Below are positions 1 to 12,035 of a DNA stretch of 64,000 nt, piece by piece. The DNA is taken from positions 2,170,001-2,234,000 of the forward strand of contig CAWUCO010000291.1 of NCBI GenBank assembly GCA_963920705.1, written 5' to 3'. Each line of letters begins with the position of its first letter. Within the stretch, counting starts at the first letter, position 1. The notes beneath the pieces are model-generated. The model saw only the letters and a program-made list of their open reading frames with translations, did not search any database and had not been told where the DNA came from. A program made the translations under genes and the position numbers. The DNA comes from Odiellus spinosus (Eukaryota; Arthropoda; Arachnida; Opiliones; Phalangiidae).

Positions 1-1339
1 GGAAAATTTTCGATCTATACTTGGGAAATTTTTCGATCTATACTTGGTAAATTTTTGGATCTATACTTGGGAAATTTTTGAATCTCTACTTGGGAAATTT
101 TTGAATCTCTACTTGGGAAATTTTTGAATCTCTACTTGGGAAATTTTTGAATTTCTACTTGGGAAATTTTTGTATCTCTACTTTGGAAATTTTTGAATCT
201 CTACTTGGGAAATTTTTGAATCTCTACTTTGGAAATTTTTGAATCTCTACTTGGGAAATTTTTGAAATTCTATTTGGGAAATTTTTGAATCTCTACTTGG
301 AAAATTTTTGAATCTCTACTTGGGAAATTTTTGAATCTCTACTTGGGAAATTTTTGTATCTCTACTTGGGAAATTTTTGAATCTATACTTGGGAAATTTT
401 TGAATCTCTACTTGGGAAATTTTAGAATCTCTACTTTGGAAATTTTTGAATCTCTACTTGGGAAATTTTCGAATCTCTACTTGGGAAATTTTTGAAACTC
501 TACTTGGGAAATTTTTGGATCTATACTTGGTAAATTTTTGGATCTATTCTTGGGAAATTTTTGGATCTATACTCGGGAAAGTTTTCAATCTATACTTGGT
601 AAATTTTTGGATCTATACTTGAGAAATTTTTGAATCTCTACTTTGGAAATTTTTGAATCTCTATTTGGGAAATTTTTGAATCTCTACTTGGGAAATTTTT
701 GAATCTCTATTTGGGAAATTTTTGAATCTCTACTTGGGAAATTTTTGAATCTCTACTTGGGAAATTTTTGAATCTCTACTTGGGAAATTTTTGTATCTCT
801 ACTTGGGAAATTTTTGAATCTATACTTGGGAAATTTTTGAATCTCTACTTGGGAAATTTTACAATCTCTACTTTGGAAATTTTTGAATCTCTACTTGGGA
901 AATTTTTGAGTCTCTACTTTTGAAATTTTTGAAACTCTACTTGGGAAATTTTTGGATCTATACTTGGTAAATTTTTGGATCTATTCTTGGGAAACTTTTG
1001 GATCTATACTCGGGAAAGTTTTCAATCTATACTTGGTAAATTTTTGGATCTATTCTTGGTAAATTTTTGGATCTATCCTTGGGAAATTTTTGGATCTATA
1101 CTTGGGAAAGTTTTCGATCTATACTTTGGAAATTTTGAAATCTCTACTTGGGAAATTTTTGAATCTCTACTTGGGAAATTTTGAAATCTCTACTTGGGAA
1201 ATTTTTGGATCTATACTTGGGAAATTTTTGGATCTATTCTTGGGAAATTTTTGGATCTATACTTGGGAAATTTTTGGATCTACAATTGGGAAATTTTTCG
1301 ATCTATACTTGGGAAATTTTTCGATCTATACTTGGTAAA
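1..1339 (+). repeat. 23-bp satellite array, GA-class monomers
   Basis: Tandem 23-bp monomers, mostly T5-GA-ATCTCTACTTGGGAAA, all in one orientation. Scattered GG-class monomers (GGATCTATAC) and point variants such as TTTGGAAA and GTATCTCTAC occur. A marker block containing GAAACTCTAC, then GGATCTATTC, then a rare CTCGGGAAAG monomer and TTTTCAATC is seen near 490-600 and again near 930-1,040, which points to segmental copying inside the block. Each GA monomer carries TGA in one plus-strand frame, so only short reading frames exist here. The array already runs at base 1, so its left end lies outside the window. I see no gene. Confidence 0.95.
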
Positions 1340-2328
1340 TTTTTGGATCCATACTTGGGAAATTTTTGAATCTCTACTTGGGAAATTTTTGAATCTCTAC
1401 TTGGGAAATTTGTGAATCTCTACTTGGGAAATTTTTGAGTCTCTACTTTTGAAATTTTTGAAACTCTACTTGGGAAATTTTTGGATCTATACTTGGTAAA
1501 TTTTTGGATCTATTCTTGGGAAATTTTTGGATCTATACTTGGGAAAGTTTTCAATCTATACTTGGTAAATTTTTGGATCTATACTTGAGAAATTTTTGAA
1601 TCTCTACTTTGGAAATTTTTGAATCTCTACTTGGGAAATTTTTGAATCTCTACTTGGGAAATTTTTGAATCTCTACTTGGGAAATTTTTGAATCTCTACT
1701 TGGGAAATTTTTGAATCTCTACTTGGGAAATATTTGAATCTCTACTTGGGAAATTTTTGAATCTATACTTGGGAAATTTTTGAATCTCTACTTGGGAAAT
1801 TTTTGAATCTCTACTTTGGAAATTTTTGAATCTCTATTTGGGAAATTTTTGAAACTCAACTTGGGAAATTTTTGTATCTTTACTTGGGAAATTTTTGGAT
1901 CTAAACTTGGGAAATTTTTGGATCTATTCTTGGGAAATTTTTGGATCTATACTTGGGAAATTTTTGGATCTACACTTGGGAAATTTTTCGATCTATACTT
2001 GGGAAAGTTTTCGATCTATACTTTGGAAATTTTTGAATCTCTACTTGGGAAATTTTTGAATCTCTACTTGGGAAATTTTTGAATCTCTACTTGGGAAATT
2101 TTTGAATCTCTACTTGGGAAATTTTTGTATCTCTACTTGGGAAATTTTTGAATCTATACTTGGAAAATTTTTGAATCTCTTCTTGGGAAATTTTTGTATC
2201 TCTACTTGGGAAATTTTTGAATATCTACTTTGGAAATTTTTGAATCTCTACTTGGGAAATTTTTTAATCTCTACTTGGGAAATATTTGTATCTCTACTTG
2301 GGAAATTTTTCGATCTATACTTGGGAAA
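1340..2328 (+). repeat. Higher-order repeat, 989 bp, copy 1
   Basis: A block of 43 monomers (43 x 23 = 989 bp) is followed directly by a second copy. Markers recur at an exact 989-bp spacing: a GGATCC monomer at 1,345 and 2,334, an AAATTTGTGAATC monomer at about 1,411 and 2,400, and a GAAACTCAACTTGGG monomer later in each copy. The copies look nearly identical by eye. Edges are approximate to about one monomer. Confidence 0.9.
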
Positions 2329-3317
2329 TTTTTGGATCCATACTTGGGAAATTTTTGAATCTCTACTTGGGAAATTTTTGAATCTCTACTTGGGAAATTT
2401 GTGAATCTCTACTTGGGAAATTTTTGAGTCTCTACTTTTGAAATTTTTGAAACTCTACTTGGGAAATTTTTGGATCTATACTTGGTAAATTTTTGGATCT
2501 ATTCTTGGGAAATTTTTGGATCTATACTTGGGAAAGTTTTCAATCTATACTTGGTAAATTTTTGGATCTATACTTGAGAAATTTTTGAATCTCTACTTTG
2601 GAAATTTTTGAATCTCTACTTGGGAAATTTTTGAATCTCTACTTGGGAAATTTTTGAATCTCTACTTGGGAAATTTTTGAATCTCTACTTGGGAAATTTT
2701 TGAATCTCTACTTGGGAAATATTTGAATCTCTACTTGGGAAATTTTTGAATCTATACTTGGGAAATTTTTGAATCTCTACTTGGGAAATTTTTGAATCTC
2801 TACTTTGGAAATTTTTGAATCTCTATTTGGGAAATTTTTGAAACTCAACTTGGGAAATTTTTGTATCTTTACTTGGGAAATTTTTGGATCTAAACTTGGG
2901 AAATTTTTGGATCTATTCTTGGGAAATTTTTGGATCTATACTTGGGAAATTTTTGGATCTACACTTGGGAAATTTTTCGATCTATACTTGGGAAAGTTTT
3001 CGATCTATACTTTGGAAATTTTTGAATCTCTACTTGGGAAATTTTTGAATCTCTACTTGGGAAATTTTTGAATCTCTACTTGGGAAATTTTTGAATCTCT
3101 ACTTGGGAAATTTTTGTATCTCTACTTGGGAAATTTTTGAATCTATACTTGGAAAATTTTTGAATCTCTTCTTGGGAAATTTTTGTATCTCTACTTGGGA
3201 AATTTTTGAATATCTACTTTGGAAATTTTTGAATCTCTACTTGGGAAATTTTTTAATCTCTACTTGGGAAATATTTGTATCTCTACTTGGGAAATTTTTC
3301 GATCTATACTTGGGAAA
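2329..3317 (+). repeat. Higher-order repeat, 989 bp, copy 2
   Basis: Second copy of the 43-monomer block. It keeps the rare variants of copy 1 in the same order, including TGTGAATC, the TACTTTTGAAA monomer, GAAACTCAAC and GTATCTTTAC. Past about 3,320 the sequence departs from the start of copy 1: the GGATCC variant is absent and the monomer reads GGATCTATAC. So there are two copies and no third. Confidence 0.9.
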
Positions 3318-6300
3318 TTTTTGGATCTATACTTGGGAAATTTTTGAATCTCTACTTGGGAAATTTTTGAATCTCTACTTGGAAAATTTTTGAATCTCTA
3401 CTTGGGAAATTTTTGAATTTCTACTTGGGAAATTTTTGTATCTCTACTTGGGAAATTTTTGAATCTCTACTTGGGAAATTTTTGAATCTCTACTTTGGAA
3501 ATTTTTGAATCTCTACTTGGGAAATTTTTGAATCTCTATTTGGGAAATTTTTGAATCTCTACTTGGGAAATTTTTGAATCTCTACTTGGGAAATTTTTGA
3601 ATCTCTACTTGGGAAATTTTTGTATCTATACTTGGTAAATTTTTGTATCTATACTTGAGAAATTTTTGAATCTCTACTTTGGAAATTTTTGAATCTCTAC
3701 TTGGGAAATTTTTGAATCTCTACTTGGGAAATTTTTCGATCTATACTTGGGAAAATTTTGGATCTATACTTGGGAAATTTTTGAATCTCTACTTGGGAAA
3801 TTTTTGAATCTCTACTTGGGAAATTTTTGAATCTCTACTTGGGAAATTTTTGAATTTCTACTTGGGAAATTTTTGTATCTCTACTTGGGAAATTTTTGAA
3901 TCTCTACTTTAGAAATTTTTGAATCTCTACTTTGGAAATTTTTGAATCTCTACTTGGGAAATTTTTGAATCTCTATTTGGGAAATTTTTGAATCTCTACT
4001 TGGGAAATTTTTGAATCTCTACTTGGGAAATTTTTGAATCTCTACTTGGGAAATTTTTGTATCTATACTTGGTAAATTTTTGGATCTATACTTGAGAAAT
4101 TTTTGAATCTCTACTTGGGAAATTTTTGAATCTCTACTTGGGAAATTTTTGAATCTCTACTTGGGAAATTTTTGAATCTCTACTTGGGAAATTTTTGAAT
4201 CTCTACTTGGGAAATATTTGTATCTCTACTTGGGAAATTTTTGAATCTATACTTGGGAAATTTTTGAATCTCTACTTGGGAAATTTTTGAATCTCTACTT
4301 TGGAAATTTTTGAATGTCTACTTGGGAAATTTTTGAGTCTCTACTTGGGAAATTTTTGAATCTCTACTTTGGAAATTTTTGAATCTCTACTTGGGAAATT
4401 TTTGAAACTCCATTTGGGAAATTTTTGAATCTCTACTTGGGAAATTTTTGAATCTCTACTTGGGAAATTTTTGAATCTCTACTTGGGAAATTTTTGTATC
4501 TCTACTTGGGAATTTTTGAATCTATACTTTTGAAATTTTTGAATCTCTACTTGGGAAATTTTTGAATCTCTACTTTGGAAATTTTTGAATCTCTACTTGG
4601 GAAATTTTTGAATCTCTACTTGGGAAATTTTTGAATCTCTACTTGGGAAATTTTTGAATCTCTACTTGGGAAATTTTTGAATCTCTACTTTAAAAATTTT
4701 TGAATCTCTACTTGGAAAATTTGTGAATCTCTACTTGGGAAATTTTTGAGTCTCTACTTTTGAAATTTTTGAACCTCTACTTGGGAAATTTTTGGATCTA
4801 TACTTGGTAAATTTTTGGATCTATTCTTGGGAAATTTTTGGATCTATACTTGGGAAAGTTTTGGATCTATACTTGAGAATATTTTGATTCTCTACTTTGG
4901 AAATTTTTGAATCTCTACTTTGGAAATTTTTGAATCTCTACTTGGGAATTTTTTGAATCTTTACTTGGGAAATTTTTGAATCTCTACTTGGGAAATTTTT
5001 GAATCTCTACTTGGGAAATATTTGTATCTCTACTTGGGAAATTTTTGGATCTATACTTGGGAAATTTTTGGATCTAGACTTGGGAAATTTTTCGATCTAT
5101 ACTTGGTAAATTTTTCGATCTATACTTGGTAAATTTTTGGATCTATACTTGGGAAATTTTTGAATCTCTACTTGGGAAATTTTTGAATCCCTACTTTGGA
5201 AATTTTTGAATATCTACTTGGGAAATTTTTGAATCTCTACTTGGGAAATTTTTGAATCTCTACTTGGGAAATTTTTGAATCTATACTTGGGAAATTTTTG
5301 AATCTCTACTTTTGAAATTTTTGAACCTCTACTTGGGAAATTTTTGGATCTATTCTTGGTAAATTTTTGGATCTATCCTTGGGAAATTTTTGAATCTCTA
5401 CTTGGGAAATTTTTGAATCTCTACTTGTTTAATTTTTGAATCTATACTTGGGAAATTTTTGGATCTATACTTGGGAAATTTTTGGATCTATACTTGGGAA
5501 ATTTTTGGATCTATACTTGGGAAATTTTTGGATCTAAACTTGGAAAATTTTTGGATCTATTCTTGGGAAATTTTTGGATCTATACTTGGGAAATTTTTCG
5601 ATCTATACTTGGGAAAGTTTTCGATCTATACTTTGGAAATTTTTGAATCTCTACTTGGGAAATTTTTTATCTCTACTTTGGAAATTTTTGAATCTCTACT
5701 TGGGAAATTTTTGAATCTCTACTTGGGAAATTTTTGAATCTCTACTTGGGAAATTTTTGTATCTCTACTTGGGAAATTTTTGAATCTATACTTGGAAAAT
5801 TTTTGAATCTCTTCTTGGGAAATTTTTGAATCTCTACTTGGGAAATTTTTGAATCTCTACTTGGGAAATTTTTGTATCTCTACTTGGGAAATTTTTGAAT
5901 CTCTACTTGGGAAATTTTTGAATCTCTACTTTGGAAATTTTTGAATCTCTACTTGGGAAATTTTTGAATCTCTATTTGGGAAATTTTTGAATCTCTACTT
6001 GGGAAATTTTTGAATCTCTACTTGGGAAATTTTTGTATCTCTACTTGGGAAATTTTTGAATCTATACTTGGGAAATTTTTGAATCTCTACTTGGGAAATT
6101 TTTGAATCTCTACTTTGGAAATTTTTGAATCTCTACTTGGGAAATTTTTGAATCTCTACTTGGGAAATTTTTGAATCTCTACTTGGGAAATTTGTGAATC
6201 TCTACTTGGGAAATTTTTGAGTCTCTACTTTTGAAATTTTTGAAACTCTACTTGGGAAATTTTTGGATCTATACTTGGTAAATTTTTGGATCTATTCTTG

Positions 6301-7199
6301 GGAAATTTTTGGATCTATACTCGGGAAAGTTTTCAATCTGTACTTGGTAAATTTTTGGATCTATACTTGAGAAATTTTTGAATCTCTACTTTGGAAATTT
6401 TTGAATCTCTACTTGGGAAATTTTTGAATCTCTACTTGGGAAATTTTTGAATCTCTACTTGGGAAATTTTTGAATCTCTACTTGGGAAATTTTTGAATCT
6501 CTACTTGGGAAATATTTGTATCTCTACTTGGGAAATTTTTGAATCTATACTTGGGAAATTTTTGAATCTCTACTTGGGAAATTTTTGAATCTCTACTTTG
6601 GAAATTTTTGAATCTCTACTTGGGAAATTTTTGAGTCTCTACTTGGGAAATTTTTGAATCTCTACTTGGGAAATTTTTGAATCTCTATTTGGGAAATTTT
6701 TGAATCTCTACTTGGGAAATTTTTGAATCTCTACTTGTTTAATTTTTGAATCTCTACTTGGGAAAATTTTGAATCTCTACTTGGAAAATTTGTGAATCTC
6801 TACTTGGGAAATTTTTGAGTCTCTACTTTTGAAATTTTTGAACCTCTACTTGGGAAATTTTTGGATCTATACTTGGTAAATGTTTGGATCTATTCTTGGG
6901 AAATTTTTGGATCTATACTTGGAAAAGTTTTCGATCTATACTTGGGAAATTTTTGAATCTCTACTTGGGAAATTTTTGAATCTCTACTTGGGAAATTTAT
7001 GAATCTCTACTTGGGAAATTTTTGAATCTCTACTTGGGAAATTTTTGAATCTATACCTGGGAAATTTTTGAATCTCTACTTTTGAAATTTTTGAATCTCT
7101 ACTTGGGAAATTTTTGAATCTCTTCTTGGGAAATTTTTGAATCTCTACTTGGGAAATTTTTGAATCCCTACTTGGGAAATTTTTGTATCTCTACTTGGG
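3318..7199 (+). repeat. 23-bp satellite array, GA-class, with a local 437-bp duplication
   Basis: Continues the GA-class array with islands of GG and CG monomers, for example near 4,790-4,870, 5,040-5,150 and 5,450-5,640. A segment around 3,330-3,790 is repeated about 437 bp (19 monomers) downstream; a GAATTTCTAC variant recurs at 3,415 and 3,852. The GAAACTCTAC / CTCGGGAAAG marker block appears again near 6,240-6,350. No gene is visible. Confidence 0.9.
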
Positions 7200-9612
7200 A
7201 AATTTTTGAATCTCTACTTTGGAAATTTTTGAATCTCTACTTGGGAAATTTTTGAATCTCTATTTGGGAAATTTTTGAATCTCTACTTGGGAAATTTTTG
7301 AATCTCTACTTGGGAAATTTTTGAATCTCTACTTGGGAAATTTTTGTATCTCTACTTGGGAAATTTTTGAAACTCTACTTGGGAAATTTTTTAATCTCTA
7401 CTTTGGAAATTTTTGAATCTCTACTTGTTAAATTTTTGAATCTCTACTTGGGAAATTTTTGAATCTCTACTTGGAAATTTTTGAATCTCTACTTGGGAAA
7501 TTATTGTATCTCTACTTGGGAAATTTTTGAATCTATACTTGGAAAATTTTTGAATCTCTACTTGGGAAATTTTTGAATCTCTACTTGGGAAATTTTTGAA
7601 TCTCTACTTGGGAAATTTTTGAATCTCTACTTGGGAAATTTTTGAATCTCTACTTTGGAAATTTTTGAATCTCTACTTGGGAAATTTTTGAATCTCTATT
7701 TGGGAAATTTTTGAATCTCTACTTGGGAAATTTTTGAATCTCTACTTGGGAAATTTTTGAATCTCTACTTGGGAAATTTTTGTATCTCTACTTGGGAAAT
7801 TTTTGAAACTCTACTTGGGAAATTTTTTAATCTCTACTTTGGAAATTTTTGAATCTCTACTTGTTAAATTTTTGAATCTCTACTTGGGAAATTTTTGAAT
7901 CTCTACTTGGAAATTTTTGAATCTCTACTTGGGAAATTATTGTATCTCTACTTGGGAAATTTTTGAATCTATACTTGGAAAATTTTTGAATCTCTACTTG
8001 GGAAATTTTTGAATCTCTACTTGGGAAATTTTTGAATCTCTACTTGGGAAATTTTTGAATCTCTACTTGGGAAATTTTTGAATCTCTACTTGGGAAATTT
8101 TTGGATCTACACTTGGGAAATTTTCGATCTATACTTGGGAAAGTTTTCGATCTATACTTGGTAATTTTTTGGATCTATACTTGGGAAATTTTTGAATCTC
8201 TACTTGGGAAATTTTTGAATCTCTACTTGGGAAATTTTTGAATCTCTACTTGGGAAATTTTTGAATCTCTACTTGGGAAATTTTTGTATCTCTACTTGGG
8301 AAATTTTTGAATCTATATTTGGAAAATTTTTGAATCTCTACTTGGGAAATTTTTGGATCTATTCTTGGGAAATTTTTGGATCTATACTTGGGAAAGTTTT
8401 CGATCTATACTTGGGAAAGTTTTCGATCTATACTTGGTAAATTTTTGAATCTCTACTTGGGAAATTTTTGAATCTCTACTTGGGAAATTTTTGAATCTCT
8501 ACTTGGGAAATTTTTGGATCTATACTTGGGAAATTTTTGAATCTATACTTGGGAAATTTTTGAATCTCTACTTTTGAAATTTTTGAATCTCTACTTGGGA
8601 AATTTTTGAATCTCTTCTTGGGAAATTTTTGAATCTCTACTTGGGAAATTTTTGAATCTCTACTTGGGAAATTTTTGTATCTCTACTTGGGAAATTTTTG
8701 AATCTCTACTTTGGAAATTTTTGAATCTCTACTTGGGAAATTTTTGAATCTCTATTTGGGAAATTTTTGAATCTCTACTTGGGAAATTTTTGAATCTCTA
8801 CTTGGGAAATTTTTGAATCTCTACTTGGGAAATTTTTGTATCTCTACTTGGGAAATTTTTGAAACTCTACTTGGGAAATTTTTTAATCTCTACTTTGGAA
8901 ATTTTTGAATCTCTACTTGTTAAATTTTTGAATCTCTACTTGGGAAATTTTTGAATCTCTACTTGGAAATTTTTGAATCTCTACTTGGGAAATTATTGTA
9001 TCTCTACTTGGGAAATTTTTGAATCTATACTTGGAAAATTTTTGAATCTCTACTTGGGAAATTTTTGAATCTCTACTTGGGAAATTTTTGAATCTCTACT
9101 TGGGAAATTTTTGAATCTCTACTTGGGAAATTTTTGAATCTCTACTTGGGAAATTTTTGGATCTACACTTGGGAAATTTTCGATCTATACTTGGGAAAGT
9201 TTTCGATCTATACTTGGTAATTTTTTGGATCTATACTTGGGAAATTTTTGAATCTCTACTTGGGAAATTTTTGAATCTCTACTTGGGAAATTTTTGAATC
9301 TCTACTTGGGAAATTTTTGAATCTCAACTTGGGAAATTTTTGTATCTCTACTTGGGAAATTTTTGAATCTATATTTGGAAAATTTTTGAATCTCTACTTG
9401 GGAAATTTTTGGATCTATTCTTGGGAAATTTTTGGATCTATACTTGGGAAAGTTTTCGATCTATACTTGGGAAAGTTTTCGATCTATACTTGGTAAATTT
9501 TTGGATCTATACTTGAGAATATTTTGAATCTCTACTTTGGAAATTTTTGAATCTCTACTTGGGAAATTTTTGAATCTCTACTTGGGAAATTTTTGAATCT
9601 CTACTTGGGAAA
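7200..9612 (+). repeat. GA-class array with nested 436-bp and 1,056-bp duplications
   Basis: A run containing TACTTGTTAAA, a 22-bp monomer (TACTTGGAAATTTTTG) and AAATTATTGTATC occurs three times. The TTGTTA marker lies at 7,425, 7,861 and 8,917, giving spacings of 436 and 1,056 bp. A TTGGATCTACACTTGGG marker at 8,101 and 9,157 confirms 1,056. Neither spacing is an exact multiple of 23, because the short monomers were copied along with the block. The last GA-class monomers end at about 9,612. Confidence 0.88.
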
Positions 9613-10638
9613 TTTTTGGATCTATACTTGGGAAATTTTTGGATCTATACTTGGGAAATTTTTGGATCTATACTTGGGAAATTTTTGATCTATACTTGGG
9701 AAATTTTTGGATCAATACTTGGGAAATTTTTGGATCTATACTTTTGATATTTTTGGATCTATACTTGGGAAATTTTTGGATCAATACTTGGGAAATTTTT
9801 GGATCTATACTTGGGAAATTTTTGGATCTATACTTTTGATATTTTTGGATCTATACTTGGGAAATTTTTGGATCAATACTTGGGAAATTTTTGGATCTAT
9901 ACTTGGAAAATTTTTGGATCTATACTTGGGAAAGTTTTGATCTATACTTGGGAAATTTTTCGATCTATACTTGGGAAATTTTTCGATCTATACTTGGGAA
10001 ATTTTTCGATCTATACTTGGGAAATTTTTCGATCTATACTTGGGAAATTTTTCGATCTATACTTGGGAAATTTTTCGATCTATACTTGGGAAATTTTTCG
10101 ATCTATACCTGGAAAATTTTTGCATCTATACTTCGGAAATTTTTGGATCTATACTTGGGAAATTTTTGGATCTATACTTGGGAAATTTTTCGATAGATAC
10201 TTGGGAAATTTTTGGATCTATACTTGGGAAATTTTTGGATCTATACTTTTGATATTTTTGGATCTATACTTTTGATATTTTTGGATCTATACTTGGGAAA
10301 TTTTTGGATCTATACTTGGGAAATTTTTGGATCTATACTTGGGAAATTTTTGGATCTATACTTTTGATATTTTTGGATCTATACTTGGGAAATTTTTGGA
10401 TCTATACTTGGGAAATTTTTGGATCAATTCTTGTTAAATTTTTGGATCTATACTTTTGATATTTTTGGATCTATACCTGGAAAATTTTTGCATCTATACT
10501 TGGGAAATTTTTGGATCTATACTTGGGAAATTTTTGGATCTATACTTGGGGAATTTTGGGATCTATACTTGGGAAGTTTTTAGATCTATACTTGGGAAAT
10601 TTTTGGATCTATACTAGGGAAAATTTGGATCTATACTT
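9613..10638 (+). repeat. GG-class satellite between subfamily junction and retrotransposon
   Basis: Monomers are mostly T5-GG-ATCTATACTTGGGAAA, with a run of CG monomers at about 9,960-10,100. Frequent variants are TACTTTTGATATTTTTGG and GGATCAATAC. The last 100 bp carry a distinctive series: GGGGAATTTTGGG, GGGAAGTTTTTAG, then TACTAGGGAAAA. The same series recurs at about 45,390-45,480. GA-class monomers are absent from here on. The stretch ends at the 5' edge of the retrotransposon, inside a monomer. Confidence 0.92.
10635..10638 (+). other. Target-site duplication ACTT, left copy
   Basis: ACTT lies directly before the TG of the 5' LTR and recurs directly after the CA of the 3' LTR. Joining the flanks at one ACTT restores a normal monomer (TATACTTGGGAAA). 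A 4-bp duplication is common for Ty3/gypsy-type integrases. Confidence 0.85.
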
Positions 10639-10776
10639 TGTAACGAGTGATTTAAGGTATAATCAAAATTAACCCATTATAATTATTAAATTCATAGAAA
10701 TCTTAAATCTCTCGTTCCTTTAAAATAATATTAGCAGCATACATTAGAATAGAATACATGTTTTCCCCTTTTCTTA

Positions 10777-10811
10777 TGCCTGTTTCTAAGCGCTGGCGCT
10801 TAGTGAAGGCA
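10777..10811. other. LTR hairpin with perfect 8-bp inner stem
   Basis: CTAAGCGC-TG-GCGCTTAG (10,786-10,803) is a perfect 8-bp inverted repeat with a 2-nt loop. It is enclosed by TGCCT (10,777-10,781) and AGGCA (10,807-10,811), with 4 and 3 unpaired bases between the two stems. The 3' LTR copy at 14,564-14,598 is unchanged. It could be an RNA structure or a protein-binding palindrome; nothing here decides which. Confidence 0.7.
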
Positions 10812-11851
10812 GGTGTGAGAAAAACCCAGAAATTCAATTGAAGGTGGGTCAGCGTTGCTAGAGCTCAGCACGTTGACCAACCCCATCATGCAGATATTTC
10901 CCCGCTTGCCCCTACTATGATTTACCAACTTCTCTTTCCCTTTTGCAATAAAAATAAAGTTGCCAGGTTAAACACGTAGCGGGGGGTAGCTTTAAAAATA
11001 CTTCAATATTCGCGAAATCAATTCTCGGAATAATATTCCAAAATGAAAAATGAAAATGTTCTAAAGAGAGGGTTTGGCGCGAAAAAGACACGTGGACGTT
11101 ATGACGTAGGTTGGACCAGGGGTGAACCTTAAAAACTAGAACGACAAGAAACTTGAAGATGAGTAGAAAGGAGATCAGAGATATTCGTTTTTGGAGCCTT
11201 GGAGGAAGGTCAATAATGTTTTAAGAAAACCATATCGCGTACCGTAAGGGTAACGGGTTTCTCAAAAAGTTAACTGTACCCTGCTAATTGGGACGGGAAC
11301 CACGCGGACTAAAGTATTAGCATGCCGTCGTACCATACCCGAAAAATCTAAGAGAAGGCTCAGAAGGACCGGACGTTGGTCAACATCTCGCTACAACCAC
11401 GAGGATGAATCTGTTACCGACCGAGGGCGACGTCCAGGATAATCTATCCATCTAAAATCTACGCGATTAATGATCGCGATAATATCTCCCAGCTTCGGGA
11501 TTAGATTCTATACCGTGTCTTTGTGTTTGTGCGCGCACACCGGATCCACCATCAGGATGAACTCATCTCTGGGACCATATAAGTATCAATTTGAAAAATA
11601 TCGATTCGAAGTTATATTTTGTTAAAGGGTTAAGTCTTTATATATTGTGTTAGTTTATTTCTTTTGTGTTAGTGTAGTTATTATTGTGCTAGTGTATTTA
11701 TTATTATGTTAGTGTATTTTGTGTTATTTTTGTTTAGGGGTATATGCTTTAGATTAGGGTCAGATTACGTACGTACTAGTTTAGTTTTGTTTTTAGTTAA
11801 TGTTTGTAATTCCAGTGTGATAATTAAATGTTAGTTTTTGATTTGGCAACG

Positions 11852-11861
11852 TATAAAAATA
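11852..11861 (+). promoter_or_regulatory. TATA-like motif in the 5' LTR
   Basis: TATAAAAATA lies about 175 bp before the end of the LTR and is conserved in the 3' LTR at 15,624-15,633. If used, transcription would start late in the LTR. The AATAAA motifs at 10,947-10,958 would then sit in U3, which is awkward for a normal U3-R-U5 order. This is therefore a weak candidate in AT-rich sequence. Confidence 0.25.
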
Positions 11862-12035
11862 GTTTCCATTATTTAAATATAAATTAAACTCTTAGACAAC
11901 TACCGAGCCATCTAATTATCTTTTCCCACCGCAAGCCCCAATAGTGAACACTTAGCGGATACCCGGACCATGAAATATCTATAGATTAACTTAACTTTAA
12001 GTCAAGGAAAAGAACCTAGTTAAAATTTCCTTACA

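Larger units (their letters stand above)
10639..12035 (+). repeat. 5' long terminal repeat (1,397 bp)
   Basis: Starts TGTAACGAGTG and ends CCTTACA. Visible inside are a strong hairpin at 10,777-10,811, overlapping AATAAA motifs at 10,947-10,958, a CACGTG at 11,089-11,094 with TGACGT at 11,102-11,107, four imperfect 20-bp tandem units (GTGTTAGTGTA-type) from about 11,647 to 11,725, and a TATAAAAATA at 11,852-11,861. U3, R and U5 limits cannot be fixed from sequence alone. Against the 3' LTR it lacks a 5-bp ATAAC insertion and has one extra 20-bp tandem unit. Confidence 0.95.

Noticed and set aside
1..10638. CRISPR array (about 23-bp direct repeats)
   Set aside because: The repeats abut each other with no unique spacers, number in the hundreds, and have no cas genes nearby.
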